A DNA stretch of 64,000 nucleotides, from the NCBI RefSeq assembly GCF_001668575.1, contig NZ_LZMD01000087.1, forward strand, positions 1 through 64,000. Direction: 5' to 3'. The position numbers were made by a program, and so were the translations under genes. The DNA is from Mycobacterium sp. 1164985.4. GTDB lineage: Bacteria; Actinomycetota; Actinomycetes; Mycobacteriales; Mycobacteriaceae. Positions 50,586 through 60,934 of the stretch are shown in pieces. The notes beneath the pieces were generated by a model. The model ran no database searches and was not told the DNA's origin. It saw only the letters and a list, made by a program, of their open reading frames with translations. How positions within the stretch are numbered: position 1 is the first letter of the stretch; every line of letters begins with the position of its first letter.

Positions 50586-51806
50586 TCAGAAGTACGCGTT
50601 CGACGGAATCGGGGTGTCGTGCAGCAGGTTCTGCCCGATCACCCTGGCCTTGTAGACGACCGGGTTGTGCAACGTGATCGTGCGGATGTTGCGCCAGTGC
50701 CGGTCCAGGTTGCGCTTGCGGCTGGCGGCGCTGGCCCCGCCGAGTTCGAGCAAGCGCGTCGCGGCCTCGGGCGCCACCTGGTCCAGGTGCACCTTCACCT
50801 TCGCGACCTTCAACTGCGCCTCGGCGGCGAGGTCGGCATCCGGGACGCCGTCGACCTCGGACGCCGTCGCGGCCCAGATCGCGGTGGCCGCGTCGAGCAC
50901 CGCTGCCCTGGCGATGTAGGCTGTACTGGCCAACTCGCCGAGCAGCTTCTGGTACAGCGGATCGTCGCTGGGCCGCTCGGTCAGCGCGTGGCTGAAGCTG
51001 CGGTCGCGGGAACGCAGCAGTGCGACACCGTCGTCCACGACGGACTCGAGGATGCCGGCCACCACCGCGTGGATGAACAATTGCAGCGAGGCGTACTGGA
51101 CCGTCGGCACCGGCTCGGCGTCGTAGGGCGTGTCGCTGAGCACCTCGTCCGCCGCGACCGCGACATCGGTGAAGACGGTCGTACCCGTGCCGGTGCGGCG
51201 TTGGCCGAAGCCGTCCCAGTCGTCGATGATGCGGACACCCTCGCGGTCGGCGGGCACCACCACGTTGGCGACGGAGTCGTGGTCGGTCGTCGCCGTCACG
51301 GTGAGGTAGTCGGAGAACAACGTCCCTGTGCTGTAGAACTTCTCGCCGTCGAGTCGATACGCGCCCGGATTGGCGGGGTCTGGCAGTAGCCGGGTCTTGA
51401 ACACCAGGCTGCCGACGGCCAGCGAGCCCTTCTCGCTGAACGCATTGCCGAAGACCTTGCCCGCGGCGACCTTCTCCAGCCACGCCTGCGATGTCGGCAG
51501 ATCGGCCGTGCGCAGCCGTTCCTCGACGAACCAGAAGTGGGTGCGGAAGATGTGCGCGACGATCGGGTCGGCGTGCGCGACGTCGATCACGGCGGAAAAC
51601 AGCTGTGGCACGGTGAAACCCGCACCACCGGCGTCGGCCGGCAGCCGCAGAGTTCCGAAGCCGGCATTCTTCAACGCGGCGACCGCGTCGAAGGGGTTTT
51701 CGTCGTTGAGGTCTCGGTCGCTGGCGCCTTCGGCGATGCGGGCGAGCAGCTGCGTCCACTCCGGTGTTCCCGGAAGTGCACGTGTGGGGAGATCGGCCGT
51801 TGTCAT
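50586..51806 (-). CDS. DszC/SfnB-like acyl-CoA-dehydrogenase-fold flavoprotein
   Basis: A 406-residue flavin enzyme of the acyl-CoA dehydrogenase fold, closest in appearance to the DszC/SfnB sulfur-acquisition monooxygenase group. The N-terminal helical domain has TLRLPADAGGAGFTVPQL and HIFRTHFWFVEE; the middle beta domain has GEKFYSTGTLFSDY; and the C-terminal domain has ELGGASAASRKRNLDRHWRN, the typical ending of the group. It should use FMNH2/FAD to hydroxylate or desulfurise a substrate, perhaps with the monooxygenase encoded downstream. The ATG choice gives a normal N terminus; a longer in-frame start is possible. No strong ribosome site was seen. Confidence 0.82.
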   Translation of the reverse strand: MTTADLPTRALPGTPEWTQLLARIAEGASDRDLNDENPFDAVAALKNAGFGTLRLPADAGGAGFTVPQLFSAVIDVAHADPIVAHIFRTHFWFVEERLRTADLPTSQAWLEKVAAGKVFGNAFSEKGSLAVGSLVFKTRLLPDPANPGAYRLDGEKFYSTGTLFSDYLTVTATTDHDSVANVVVPADREGVRIIDDWDGFGQRRTGTGTTVFTDVAVAADEVLSDTPYDAEPVPTVQYASLQLFIHAVVAGILESVVDDGVALLRSRDRSFSHALTERPSDDPLYQKLLGELASTAYIARAAVLDAATAIWAATASEVDGVPDADLAAEAQLKVAKVKVHLDQVAPEAATRLLELGGASAASRKRNLDRHWRNIRTITLHNPVVYKARVIGQNLLHDTPIPSNAYF

Positions 51807-51878
51807 GGCGTTTGTTCTACCGACGGCCCGCACCGCGAACACTGCTTTGGCTCACCGAGAGCCTAAGGCGCTACGGGC

Positions 51879-53246
51879 TCAGACCGCCAGCGCCAGGACT
51901 TCGTCGAACCCTTTGACCAAGCACCGATGAAAGAGGTCGTAATCGGGTATCGCGCCGGTGTCGACGTTCAGGCCGAGATGACAGGTGTCGGCATAGGTCA
52001 ACAACGTCACGTTGACGGCCGTGCCGATAGTCGGGCCGAATGCGTACTGAGCGGTGACCCGTGCACCGCCGAGGTACACCGTCACGGGGATGCCTGGGAC
52101 GTCGCTCGCGACGAAGTCCACGTGGCGCAGGATCGAGCCGATGTACCAGCGAGGCATGATGTTGAGCACTGCGGCGATCGTCTGAGTGTGAGGAATCGAA
52201 CGCTCGTGACGAACTCCGCTTGTCCGGGAGTGGATTTCGCGCATCCGCTGTGCGGGATCGGCAAGCCCGGCGGGGACGTCGAACCGCATCAACGTTATCC
52301 GGTTGCCGCCCATCTCCTCTCCCGCGGTCCGCAGGTTGATCGGCATGGTCAGGTGAAGCTCGTCGATGACGACACCGTGCTCTTCGTGGTAGCGACGCAA
52401 ACCGCCGGTGACTCCGGTGACGAAGGCATCGTTGAGCGCGCAGTCACACCGGTGCGCCGCCTCGCGGAGGCGATGCAGTGAGACCTCGTGCACGCCGAGC
52501 CGGCGGACGAGGCTCCGCTCGGTGATCAAGGGTGACCCCGTGCTGTTCACCGGGCGCACCGTGCGGTAGACCGACACGGCCGTCGCCGTTGCCGCACCCA
52601 GCGTCGCGAGGGGGTTTCGAATCCCTCGTTGGAGCCACTTAGGAGCCGACTTGACCGCGGTACTCACGGCCGAGCCGGCCATCCCTGCGTTGTAGCGCAG
52701 CGCATCACGGTACGCGCCGAGCCACGAGTCGGTGGGAGGCGGAGGCGGGACTTCGGGCGAGGGTGGGTCGTCTTCCGGGTGCGGTTCGAGGTCGAACAAG
52801 ATCATGCCGATCTGGATGCCACCGACGCCGTCGGTCAACGCGTGGTGGAACCGGCACACCACCGCCGCCGCACCGTTCGTCAAACCGTCGATCAGCGTGA
52901 CTTCCCAGAGTGGACGGGCCCTGTCGAAGTCGGCCATCTCCGCCAGTCGGGCCATCTCCAGCACGGTGTCCACGGTCCCGGGATCCGGAGCGGTCACCCG
53001 CCGCATGTGAAAGTCGAGGTCGAAGTCGGGGGCCGGCTCCCATCGCGGCGGCGCCGGCGGCGGCGAGGGTACGACTCGTTGCCGCAGCATCGGCAGCATG
53101 CGGCTCATCCGGTCGAACCGGCCGCGCAACTGGGTCCAGTCCGGAACTGCGTCGAGCAGAATCACCGTCACCACGGTCGACCTCAACCGCGGGTCCGTTT
53201 CCATCGCCCAGGTGAAGGCGTCGGTATTGCGCATGAATGCAGTCAT
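51879..53246 (-). CDS. Wax ester synthase / diacylglycerol acyltransferase (WS/DGAT)
   Basis: A 455-residue bifunctional WS/DGAT-type enzyme that makes triacylglycerol or wax esters from acyl-CoA. The active-site motif HHALTDG lies near residue 131 (family HHxxxDG), and the NDAFVTGVTGGLRRY segment and the C-terminal SDVPGIP-like block are typical. A Pro-rich insert (about 160-175) is unusual but common in mycobacterial copies. GGGAG six bases before the ATG is a good ribosome site. The link to the adjacent flavoenzymes is unclear. Confidence 0.88.
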   Translation of the reverse strand: MTAFMRNTDAFTWAMETDPRLRSTVVTVILLDAVPDWTQLRGRFDRMSRMLPMLRQRVVPSPPPAPPRWEPAPDFDLDFHMRRVTAPDPGTVDTVLEMARLAEMADFDRARPLWEVTLIDGLTNGAAAVVCRFHHALTDGVGGIQIGMILFDLEPHPEDDPPSPEVPPPPPTDSWLGAYRDALRYNAGMAGSAVSTAVKSAPKWLQRGIRNPLATLGAATATAVSVYRTVRPVNSTGSPLITERSLVRRLGVHEVSLHRLREAAHRCDCALNDAFVTGVTGGLRRYHEEHGVVIDELHLTMPINLRTAGEEMGGNRITLMRFDVPAGLADPAQRMREIHSRTSGVRHERSIPHTQTIAAVLNIMPRWYIGSILRHVDFVASDVPGIPVTVYLGGARVTAQYAFGPTIGTAVNVTLLTYADTCHLGLNVDTGAIPDYDLFHRCLVKGFDEVLALAV

Positions 53247-53309
53247 CGTCGGCTCCCGCATCGACGCTACGGCTGCACATCAGCCGGATGAAGCCCCTGC
53301 TTTCACGAA

Positions 53310-53345
53310 AGGACCTAAGCCCCCGAAGGTGTCGACGAAGGTCCT
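53310..53345 (-). terminator. Possible stem-loop after oppA
   Basis: AGGACCT (53310-53316) and AGGTCCT (53339-53345) are complementary, 14 bases after the oppA stop, with a 22-base loop. A weak candidate for the end of the opp operon. Confidence 0.3.
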
Positions 53346-53359
53346 GGGACGCAGAGGCG

Positions 53360-55102
53360 TTACGGCTTCATGAAGCCGATCTTCGTGTAGTCCGCGTCGG
53401 CCAGGCCGAACGCCCCGTAGTTCGCAAGATTGCTTCGCACCGCGATGTTTCCGGGCGATTGGGTCAGCGGCAGGCTGAACACCTCGTCGAACAGCATCTT
53501 GTCCAGCTCGTTGGCCAGCTGCCGGGCCTTGCCGGGATCCAGCTCGCCGACGGTCTGCTCGATCTTCTCATCGATCTGCGGGCTGCTGATCTTGCCGAAG
53601 TTACTCTCGGCTCCGGTCCGATAGATCTGGGTCAGGCTGGCGAGCGGGAAAGCGTCGCCGCTCCATGAGAATTGGGCGATGTCGAAGTTGCCCACGGTGA
53701 CGTAATCGGTGAAGAAGCCGGCCGCGGGCCGGACGTCCAGCTCGAGGTTGACCCCGATCTGGGCGAGGTTGTTCTGCGCGATCTGCCCGTACTGCCGGGT
53801 GCTGAGCGAGTCGAACAGCACGTCACGGATCACCAGCTGGCGCCCGTCCTTCTCGCGGAACTGGCCGTTCTGACGCCAGCCCAGCGCATCGAGTTCCTGC
53901 TTGGCCTTCTCCGGATCGAAGGCGACCTCGCCGCTGTTGTCCTGGTAGCCCTCCTGGCCCGCGACGAAGACGTGGTTGTTCAGCGGTACCGGATTGTCGG
54001 CGAGCCCGCGCTGTGTGACCTCGGCGATGGTCTTGCGGTCGATGCCCCTGGCGATCGCGCGGCGCAGCGCAGGGTCGGCCAGGATCGAACCGGGGGAGCC
54101 GTTGAACGTGAAGTGGTACCAGGCCAGGCCGGGCGCGCGGCGGACGCTCACGCCCTGAGTGCGCCGCGCGATCTGCATCTCATCGAGGGTCGCCAGTCCG
54201 GTGGCGTCGATGGTGTTGTTCTGCAGCGCGGGGATGCGCGCGGCGTCGTCGAGGACGAGAAACGTGATGCTGTCCAGCAGCGGCTTTTCACCCCACCATT
54301 TGGGGTTGCGGGTCAACGTGATTCGCTTCGCGCCGCGATCCAGGTTGGAGACGATGAACGGACCGGCCGACGCTCCGGGGCCGTTCAGTTGGCCCTTGTT
54401 GAAGACCTCGGGATTCTCCGTCGAACTCTTCGGCAGCAGCACGGTGCTGCCGGCGAACATGCCGCGCCAGTCGGACCAGGGCTTGGCGAAGGTGATGACG
54501 GCTTGGCGGTCGTCGACGCCGCGCTCGACCTTCTCGACCCGGTCACTGCCGTTCGTGGCGGCGATCGCGTACCGGTCGTCCTTGCCGCTGGTGGCGTTGA
54601 TCTGGGACTGGATGTCCTCCCAGGTGATCGGTGTGCCGTCGCTCCACACTGCTTTCGGGTTGATCGTGTACGTCACGACCTGCGGATCGGTGCTCGTCAG
54701 TTCCACGCTGGTGAAGTAGTCGGTGTTGACGGTGGCCGAGCCGTCGGGCCCGATCTGAAACGCGCGCGGCATCGTCGGCTTCAGCACCGAGTTGGTGTCG
54801 CCGGTGTTGCCGTCGATGTGCAACGGGTTGAAGTTCGGCGAGAAGTCGTTGAGCGCGAGTCGGAGGGTGCCGCCCTGCTGGAGGTTGGCCACGTCCTGCG
54901 GGTTGATGTCATTGGTGGTCCCGACCGTCGCCTCGCCGCCCGCCGAGGGGGGCTGTTCGGAACCGCCGGAGCATGCGGTCAAGGTCAGTGCGGTGATGGC
55001 GGTTGCCGCAGCGAGGCGTCGAAAGATTCTTGCCTCGGCTCCCGCTCCCGCCGGTCGTCGCTTCGCAGCGATCCTCACTCGCGCTCGCCTTCGGGTGCTC
55101 AT
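53360..55102 (-). CDS. oppA: Oligopeptide-binding lipoprotein OppA
   Basis: A 580-residue extracytoplasmic solute-binding lipoprotein (family 5) for an oligopeptide ABC importer. A long basic n-region (about 30 residues, RRRARVR and KRR) precedes a hydrophobic segment and the lipobox LTAC, with lipidated cysteine at 44. The mature domain has VWSDGTPITWEDI, FNGSPGSILADPALRRAIARG and a C-terminal SWSGD segment, as in Rv1280c. The ATG is chosen over a GTG six bases upstream; a shorter start at an internal GTG would give a more usual signal peptide. It is the last gene of oppBCDA, 11 bases after oppD. Confidence 0.9.
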   Translation of the reverse strand: MSTRRRARVRIAAKRRPAGAGAEARIFRRLAAATAITALTLTACSGGSEQPPSAGGEATVGTTNDINPQDVANLQQGGTLRLALNDFSPNFNPLHIDGNTGDTNSVLKPTMPRAFQIGPDGSATVNTDYFTSVELTSTDPQVVTYTINPKAVWSDGTPITWEDIQSQINATSGKDDRYAIAATNGSDRVEKVERGVDDRQAVITFAKPWSDWRGMFAGSTVLLPKSSTENPEVFNKGQLNGPGASAGPFIVSNLDRGAKRITLTRNPKWWGEKPLLDSITFLVLDDAARIPALQNNTIDATGLATLDEMQIARRTQGVSVRRAPGLAWYHFTFNGSPGSILADPALRRAIARGIDRKTIAEVTQRGLADNPVPLNNHVFVAGQEGYQDNSGEVAFDPEKAKQELDALGWRQNGQFREKDGRQLVIRDVLFDSLSTRQYGQIAQNNLAQIGVNLELDVRPAAGFFTDYVTVGNFDIAQFSWSGDAFPLASLTQIYRTGAESNFGKISSPQIDEKIEQTVGELDPGKARQLANELDKMLFDEVFSLPLTQSPGNIAVRSNLANYGAFGLADADYTKIGFMKP

Positions 55103-55113
55103 GCGCACCGACT

Positions 55114-56951
<1,838 letters not shown>

Positions 56952-56955
<4 letters not shown>

Positions 56956-57875
56956 CGCTTGCGTCTCCGGAGCTGACGTGCACCCGGGTCCAACGCGTCG
57001 CGCAAGCCGTCACCAACCAGGTTGGCGCACAGGATGATCAGCACCAGAACGCCACCCGGGAACAGGAATAACCACGGGAACGTTGTCGCGGATTTCGTGC
57101 CGTCGGCGATCAACGTGCCCAGCGATACGTCGGGCGGCTGAATGCCGAAGCCGAGGAAGCTCAGCCCGGTTTCGGCCAGCACCGCCACGCCGACGTTGAG
57201 CGCCGTGTCGATGATGATGATCGACGCGACGTTCGGGAGGATGTGACGGACGATGATGCGCCAGTCGCTGACGCCCATATAGCGTGCGGCCGCGACGAAT
57301 TCGCGGTCACGCAGGCTCATCGTCATACCGCGCACGATCCGCGAGCTGATCATCCAGCTGAACACCGCCAGCAGCAGGATCATCCAGACGATGTCACCCT
57401 TGGTGCGTTGCACGACGATCGAGATCAGCAGGAAACTGGGCACCACCAGCATCAGGTCGACCAGCCACATCAGGGCCGGGTCCCGCCAGTCGGCGAAGTA
57501 GCCGGCGATCGTGCCCACCGTCGCGGCGATGATGGTCGAGATGAACGCGACGCACACGCCGATCAGCATCGACTTCTGCATGCCCCGCAGCGTCTGCGCG
57601 AACAGATCCTGCCCCAGCGCGTTGGTGCCGAACCAGTGGTCGGGGCTGGGCGGCTGCTGCAATGCGAAGTAGTCGAGATCGCTGTAGCTGTACGGCAACA
57701 GCGGCGGCAGCGCGTAGCAGCCGATGAACAACAGAGCCAACAGGATCAGAGAGACGACCGCGGGCTTATTGCGCACGAACCGGCGGAACACCAGCGACCG
57801 TCGCGATGCGAAACCGGCGGCGTTCAACCCGGATTGCGCGGTGGTCGAGGTCTCACTCGTGACGGGTTCGGTCAT
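56952..57875 (-). CDS. oppC: Peptide importer permease OppC
   Basis: A 307-residue inner-membrane permease with about six helices. The N terminus (about 1-35) is polar and Thr/Ser-rich, and the first helix is VVSLILLALLFIGCYAL. The ATPase-coupling EAA-type loop is EFVAAARYMGVSDWRIIVRH. It pairs with OppB to form the channel. The ATG overlaps the oppB stop by ATGA. Equivalent to Rv1282c, with a somewhat longer N terminus. Confidence 0.92.
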
Positions 57876-58849
57876 GACACCCGCACCCTCGGATCGAGCG
57901 CCGCGTACACCACGTCGGAGAGCAGGCCCGCCAACAGGATCATCGCGGCAGACAGAACGGTGATCGCCGCGACGATGTTGATGTCCTGGTTGCCGATGCC
58001 GGTGACGATCCACTCGCCGACGCCGTACCAGCCGAAGATCTTCTCGGTGAACACCGCGCCGGTGACCAAACCCGCGACGCTGTAGGCGAACAACGTCGCC
58101 ATCGGAATCAACGCGGTCCGCAAGCCGTGCTTGACCAACGCCCGTCGCCGCGTCAGCCCCTTCGCCCGGGCGGTGCGGATGAAGTCCTGCCCGAGCACGT
58201 CGAGCATCGCGTTGCGCTGATATCGGCTGTAGATGGCGATCGAGGAGATCGCGAGCGTCATGCTCGGCAGCACCAGGTGCTGCAACCGGTCGACGAACTG
58301 GTTCCACGCCCCCTCGATGGGAAACGACGACGTCTCACCGGTGTACTCGAATATCCGCACGCCCAACACGTTGTTCACGCCGAGCGCCGCGAGGATGAAC
58401 AGGTTGGCCAACACGAATGTCGGTGTGCTGATCACCAGCAGCGACAGCACGGTGACGACGCGGTCGCTGAGGCGGTACTGCCGGATGGCGCCCCATGCCC
58501 CGGCGGCCACGCCGATGACGGTGCCGACGACCGAGCCGATCACCAGCAGCCGCAGGCTCACCCCCACTCGGCGCCACAGCTCGTTGGTGACCGGCTGCCC
58601 GCCGACCGTCATGCCGAAGTCGCCGCGGACCGCCCCGGACGCCCAGTGGACGTACTGCTCGAGCACGGGCTTGTCGAGGCCCAGTTCGACACGCTTGGCG
58701 TCGATGACGGTCTGGGGCGGGCGTGGGTTGCGGCTCTCCAGGCTCTCGAGGGGGTCGAACTGCCACGAGGCGAGCAGGAACACCAAGAACGACGCCAACC
58801 CCAGCAACACGACGTAGTTGAGCAGCCGGCGCGCCAGAAACCGCGTCAT
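57872..58849 (-). CDS. oppB: Peptide importer permease OppB
   Basis: A 325-residue permease. After the first helix (LLNYVVLLGLASFLVFLL) comes the large periplasmic segment with VELGLDKPVLEQYVHW, then five more helices; the coupling loop is DFIRTARAKGLTRRRALVKHGLR. It is the first gene of oppBCDA and matches Rv1283c. No strong ribosome site or clear -10 was found; TAACCT on the minus strand about 35 bases before the ATG is a possible promoter element. The 221 bases upstream (58850-59070) separate it from a divergent gene and hold nothing else recognised. Confidence 0.92.
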   Translation of the reverse strand: MTRFLARRLLNYVVLLGLASFLVFLLASWQFDPLESLESRNPRPPQTVIDAKRVELGLDKPVLEQYVHWASGAVRGDFGMTVGGQPVTNELWRRVGVSLRLLVIGSVVGTVIGVAAGAWGAIRQYRLSDRVVTVLSLLVISTPTFVLANLFILAALGVNNVLGVRIFEYTGETSSFPIEGAWNQFVDRLQHLVLPSMTLAISSIAIYSRYQRNAMLDVLGQDFIRTARAKGLTRRRALVKHGLRTALIPMATLFAYSVAGLVTGAVFTEKIFGWYGVGEWIVTGIGNQDINIVAAITVLSAAMILLAGLLSDVVYAALDPRVRVS

Positions 58850-59070
58850 GCGGAGGATCCGTCCGTCGGCTGCATGCGCTCAGGTTAGGAGATGACGGCT
58901 CCGATGGCCGTGATGCGGGCCTTCGCAGCGCGCCGAGCTGGCCGTTTTGGCGAACTTGCACCGGGGTCGCAGCGAGCGTCCAGTTTCGGCTGGTTCAGTC
59001 GAGAGACATCTGCGATTTCCGGTGGCCGCGCCGATGGGGCGACTGGGCAACCACGGACGGAGGAATTGAG

Positions 59071-59316
59071 ATGGCACGTCACAGGGCGCGGCGCAGTACC
59101 AGGATCCGTGCGGTCTCGGCCGCGATCGGCGGCGGCGCGATCGCCGCGATGGCCGTGCTCGGAATGACGGTCGAAGACACCGCCGGCACCCCGCCGATCG
59201 CGATGCCCGCGATGACCGTCGGCGCGACCGTCACTCAGACCACACCGTCTGCTTCGCCGGCGGTCGGGAAGGCGGAGCCGACAATCAAAGGGAAGGCGCC
59301 GTTCGCCGCGAAGTGA
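59071..59316 (+). CDS. Small secreted or membrane-anchored protein, paralog 1
   Basis: An 81-residue hypothetical protein. Basic start (MARHRARRSTRIR), one hydrophobic segment (about 14-33), then a low-complexity Pro/Thr/Ala region containing AMTVGATVTQTTPSASP and a Lys-containing end. The layout suggests export with an uncleaved or cleaved signal and an extracytoplasmic tail. GGAGGA six bases before the ATG is a strong ribosome site. The next gene encodes a similar 81-residue protein. Function unknown. Confidence 0.68.
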   Translation: MARHRARRSTRIRAVSAAIGGGAIAAMAVLGMTVEDTAGTPPIAMPAMTVGATVTQTTPSASPAVGKAEPTIKGKAPFAAK

Positions 59317-59355
59317 GCACGCCTATCCGTTTCACGCCCCTCCCGTTCGGTTATC

Positions 59356-59395
59356 CAGCACGTCAAGGGTTCGACGGCGATCCCTGTACGTGCTG
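59356..59395 (+). terminator. Hairpin between the two small secreted protein genes
   Basis: CAGCACGT (59356-59363) pairs with ACGTGCTG (59388-59395), and after a 2x2 mismatch AGGG pairs with CCCT. It begins 40 bases after the first stop and ends about 40 bases before the ribosome site of the second gene. Confidence 0.45.
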
Positions 59396-59448
59396 CTCAA
59401 CGGGCTGTGACCCCGGTCGCGCCCACCGGACCAGACGGAGAGGTCGAA

Positions 59449-59694
59449 TTGAACACGAAACAGGTGAAGGTGCTCTCGGCGGCGGTCGGAACCAGCGCCC
59501 TTCTGGCGATGGGCGGATTCTCGCTCGCGTCCACAACCGCCGCTCAGGACGACGAACCGCCCGTTACCCCGGGCCCGGTGACCACCTCGGAGATCACGAC
59601 CGGCGAGACCAGCACTCAGACGGGTGCTCCCGAGACCCCGACGACGTCGGTGGCCACGCCCCCGGTTACCGCGGAACCGCCGCCCACGGCTTAA
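59449..59694 (+). CDS. Small secreted protein, paralog 2 (TTG start)
   Basis: An 81-residue hypothetical protein similar in length and plan to the preceding one: a short basic start, a hydrophobic segment (about 7-27, LSAAVGTSALLAMGGFSLAS), then a Thr/Pro/Glu-rich tail with TTGETSTQTGAPETP. The TTG start is preferred because GGAGAGG stands five bases before it; a GTG 42 bases upstream lacks a ribosome site. The shared block (V/L)SAA(I/V)G ... (V/T)GxTxTQT suggests tandem duplication. The stop TAA lies in TTAA, which also serves the convergent gene if its frameshift is corrected. Confidence 0.68.
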   Translation: MNTKQVKVLSAAVGTSALLAMGGFSLASTTAAQDDEPPVTPGPVTTSEITTGETSTQTGAPETPTTSVATPPVTAEPPPTA

Positions 59695-60046
59695 TTTCGC
59701 TGCGTGCTGATGCTGGTGGCCATCGGCGTGCCGTCGGTTCGCGTCCCACGACCGTGATGAACCCGCCCGCACCCTGCTGCAGCACGAATTCGCCGTGCAG
59801 TTCCGGTGCCGGATTGACCCCGGGTGGCCCGCCGTTCGACCACGGCGGCGGATTGACGCCGGGCATGCCGTGGGACGCCGGGCCGCCAGCTGACGAACCG
59901 CCATCGGTGGCCGCGTAGATCGTCGCTCCGCCGAGGGCCGCGATCACCGCGGCGACGCCCACCGCCAGCACGGTCTGGCGTCGGCCCCACCGCGGCTGTC
60001 CCGGCTCGGGTGCACCCCAAGTCGGGCCGGTCGTGTCGAGACTCAC
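59666..60046 (-). pseudogene. Membrane-anchored LHGEFV-type protein, apparently frameshifted at its 3' end
   Basis: As it stands this encodes 126 residues: a Pro-rich cytoplasmic start, one membrane helix (about 24-44, VLAVGVAAVIAALGGATIYA), a Gly/Pro/Asn linker and LHGEFVLQQGAGGFITVV. The last 30 residues are atypical, basic and Trp-containing, and overlap the convergent gene. Adding one base in the CCC run at 59745-59747 would change the ending to a polar tail, GTRTDGTPMATSIST plus three residues, with TAA at 59691-59693 inside a shared TTAA. The LHGEFVV...GGYTT pattern is known from mycobacterial DUF5666-like proteins. GTG start assumed. It may be a real lesion or a sequencing error. Confidence 0.5.
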
Positions 60047-60163
60047 GCCCTCTACGGTGCCTGCGGTCGACGTGCGCGCGCTGTGTGACGGATCAGTCGT
60101 TGCTGGGGGTCCGCCCACAGCTCGCACATAGTAATCGCACAGAAGCCACACATGGCGGCTGCG

Positions 60164-60169
60164 GATAAT
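60164..60169 (+). promoter_or_regulatory. -10 element GATAAT, leaderless promoter of the two-component operon
   Basis: GATAAT ends seven bases before the GTG at 60176. An upstream in-frame ATG at 60152 would lie inside this promoter. Confidence 0.45.
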
Positions 60170-60175
60170 GGGCCC

Positions 60176-60934
60176 GTGGCCATCTCCCGTTCCTCAGGCG
60201 TCGGCGAGCAGGACACCGGGCGGGTCGTCATGCGCCGAGCCGACGGGAAGCCGATCCACGTGCTGGTCGTCGACGACGAACCGGTGCTGGCCGAACTGGT
60301 GTCGATGGCGCTGCGGTACGAGGGCTGGGAGATCGCGACCGCGGCCGATGGGGCGTCGGCCATCGCATCGGCGCGCGAGACGCCACCGGACGTCGTCGTG
60401 CTCGACGTGATGCTGCCCGACATGAGCGGGCTCGACGTGCTGCGCAAGCTGCGTGAGCAGATACCCGGCCTGCCGCTGCTGCTGTTGACTGCCAAGGACT
60501 CGGTGGAGGACCGCATCGCCGGCCTGACCGCCGGCGGCGACGACTACGTCACCAAACCGTTCAGCATCGAGGAAGTGGTGCTGCGGTTGCGGGCGCTGCT
60601 GAGGCGCACCGGGGTGGCGAGCGAATCGGGCGGGGCGAAGATCGTGGTGGGTGATCTCGTGCTCGACGAGGACAGCCATGAGGTGACCCGCGGTGGCGAG
60701 CTGGTCACGCTGACCGCGACCGAGTTCGAACTGCTGCGCTTCATGATGCGCAACTCCAAACGTGTGCTGAGCAAGGCCCAGATCCTCGACCGCGTATGGA
60801 GTTACGACTTCGGCGGCCGGTCCAACATCGTCGAGCTGTACGTCTCGTATCTGAGGAAGAAGATCGACAGCGGGCGTGAGCCGATGATCCACACCCTGCG
60901 CGGAGCCGGGTATGTCCTCAAGCCCGCGCGCTGA
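60176..60934 (+). CDS. OmpR/PhoB-family response regulator, TrcR-like
   Basis: A 252-residue response regulator. The receiver domain (about 22-135) has VDDEP acidic residues, phospho-acceptor D77 in VVLDVMLPD, and LLTAK and DDYVTKPF. The winged-helix output domain follows, with TATEFELLRFMMRN and VWSYDFGGRSNIVELYVSYLR. The sequence resembles mycobacterial TrcR more than PhoP or MprA, from memory. The GTG is favoured by the GATAAT promoter; ATGs at 60152 and 60230 are alternatives. The 3' end overlaps the sensor gene by 23 bases. Confidence 0.86.
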   Translation: MAISRSSGVGEQDTGRVVMRRADGKPIHVLVVDDEPVLAELVSMALRYEGWEIATAADGASAIASARETPPDVVVLDVMLPDMSGLDVLRKLREQIPGLPLLLLTAKDSVEDRIAGLTAGGDDYVTKPFSIEEVVLRLRALLRRTGVASESGGAKIVVGDLVLDEDSHEVTRGGELVTLTATEFELLRFMMRNSKRVLSKAQILDRVWSYDFGGRSNIVELYVSYLRKKIDSGREPMIHTLRGAGYVLKPAR

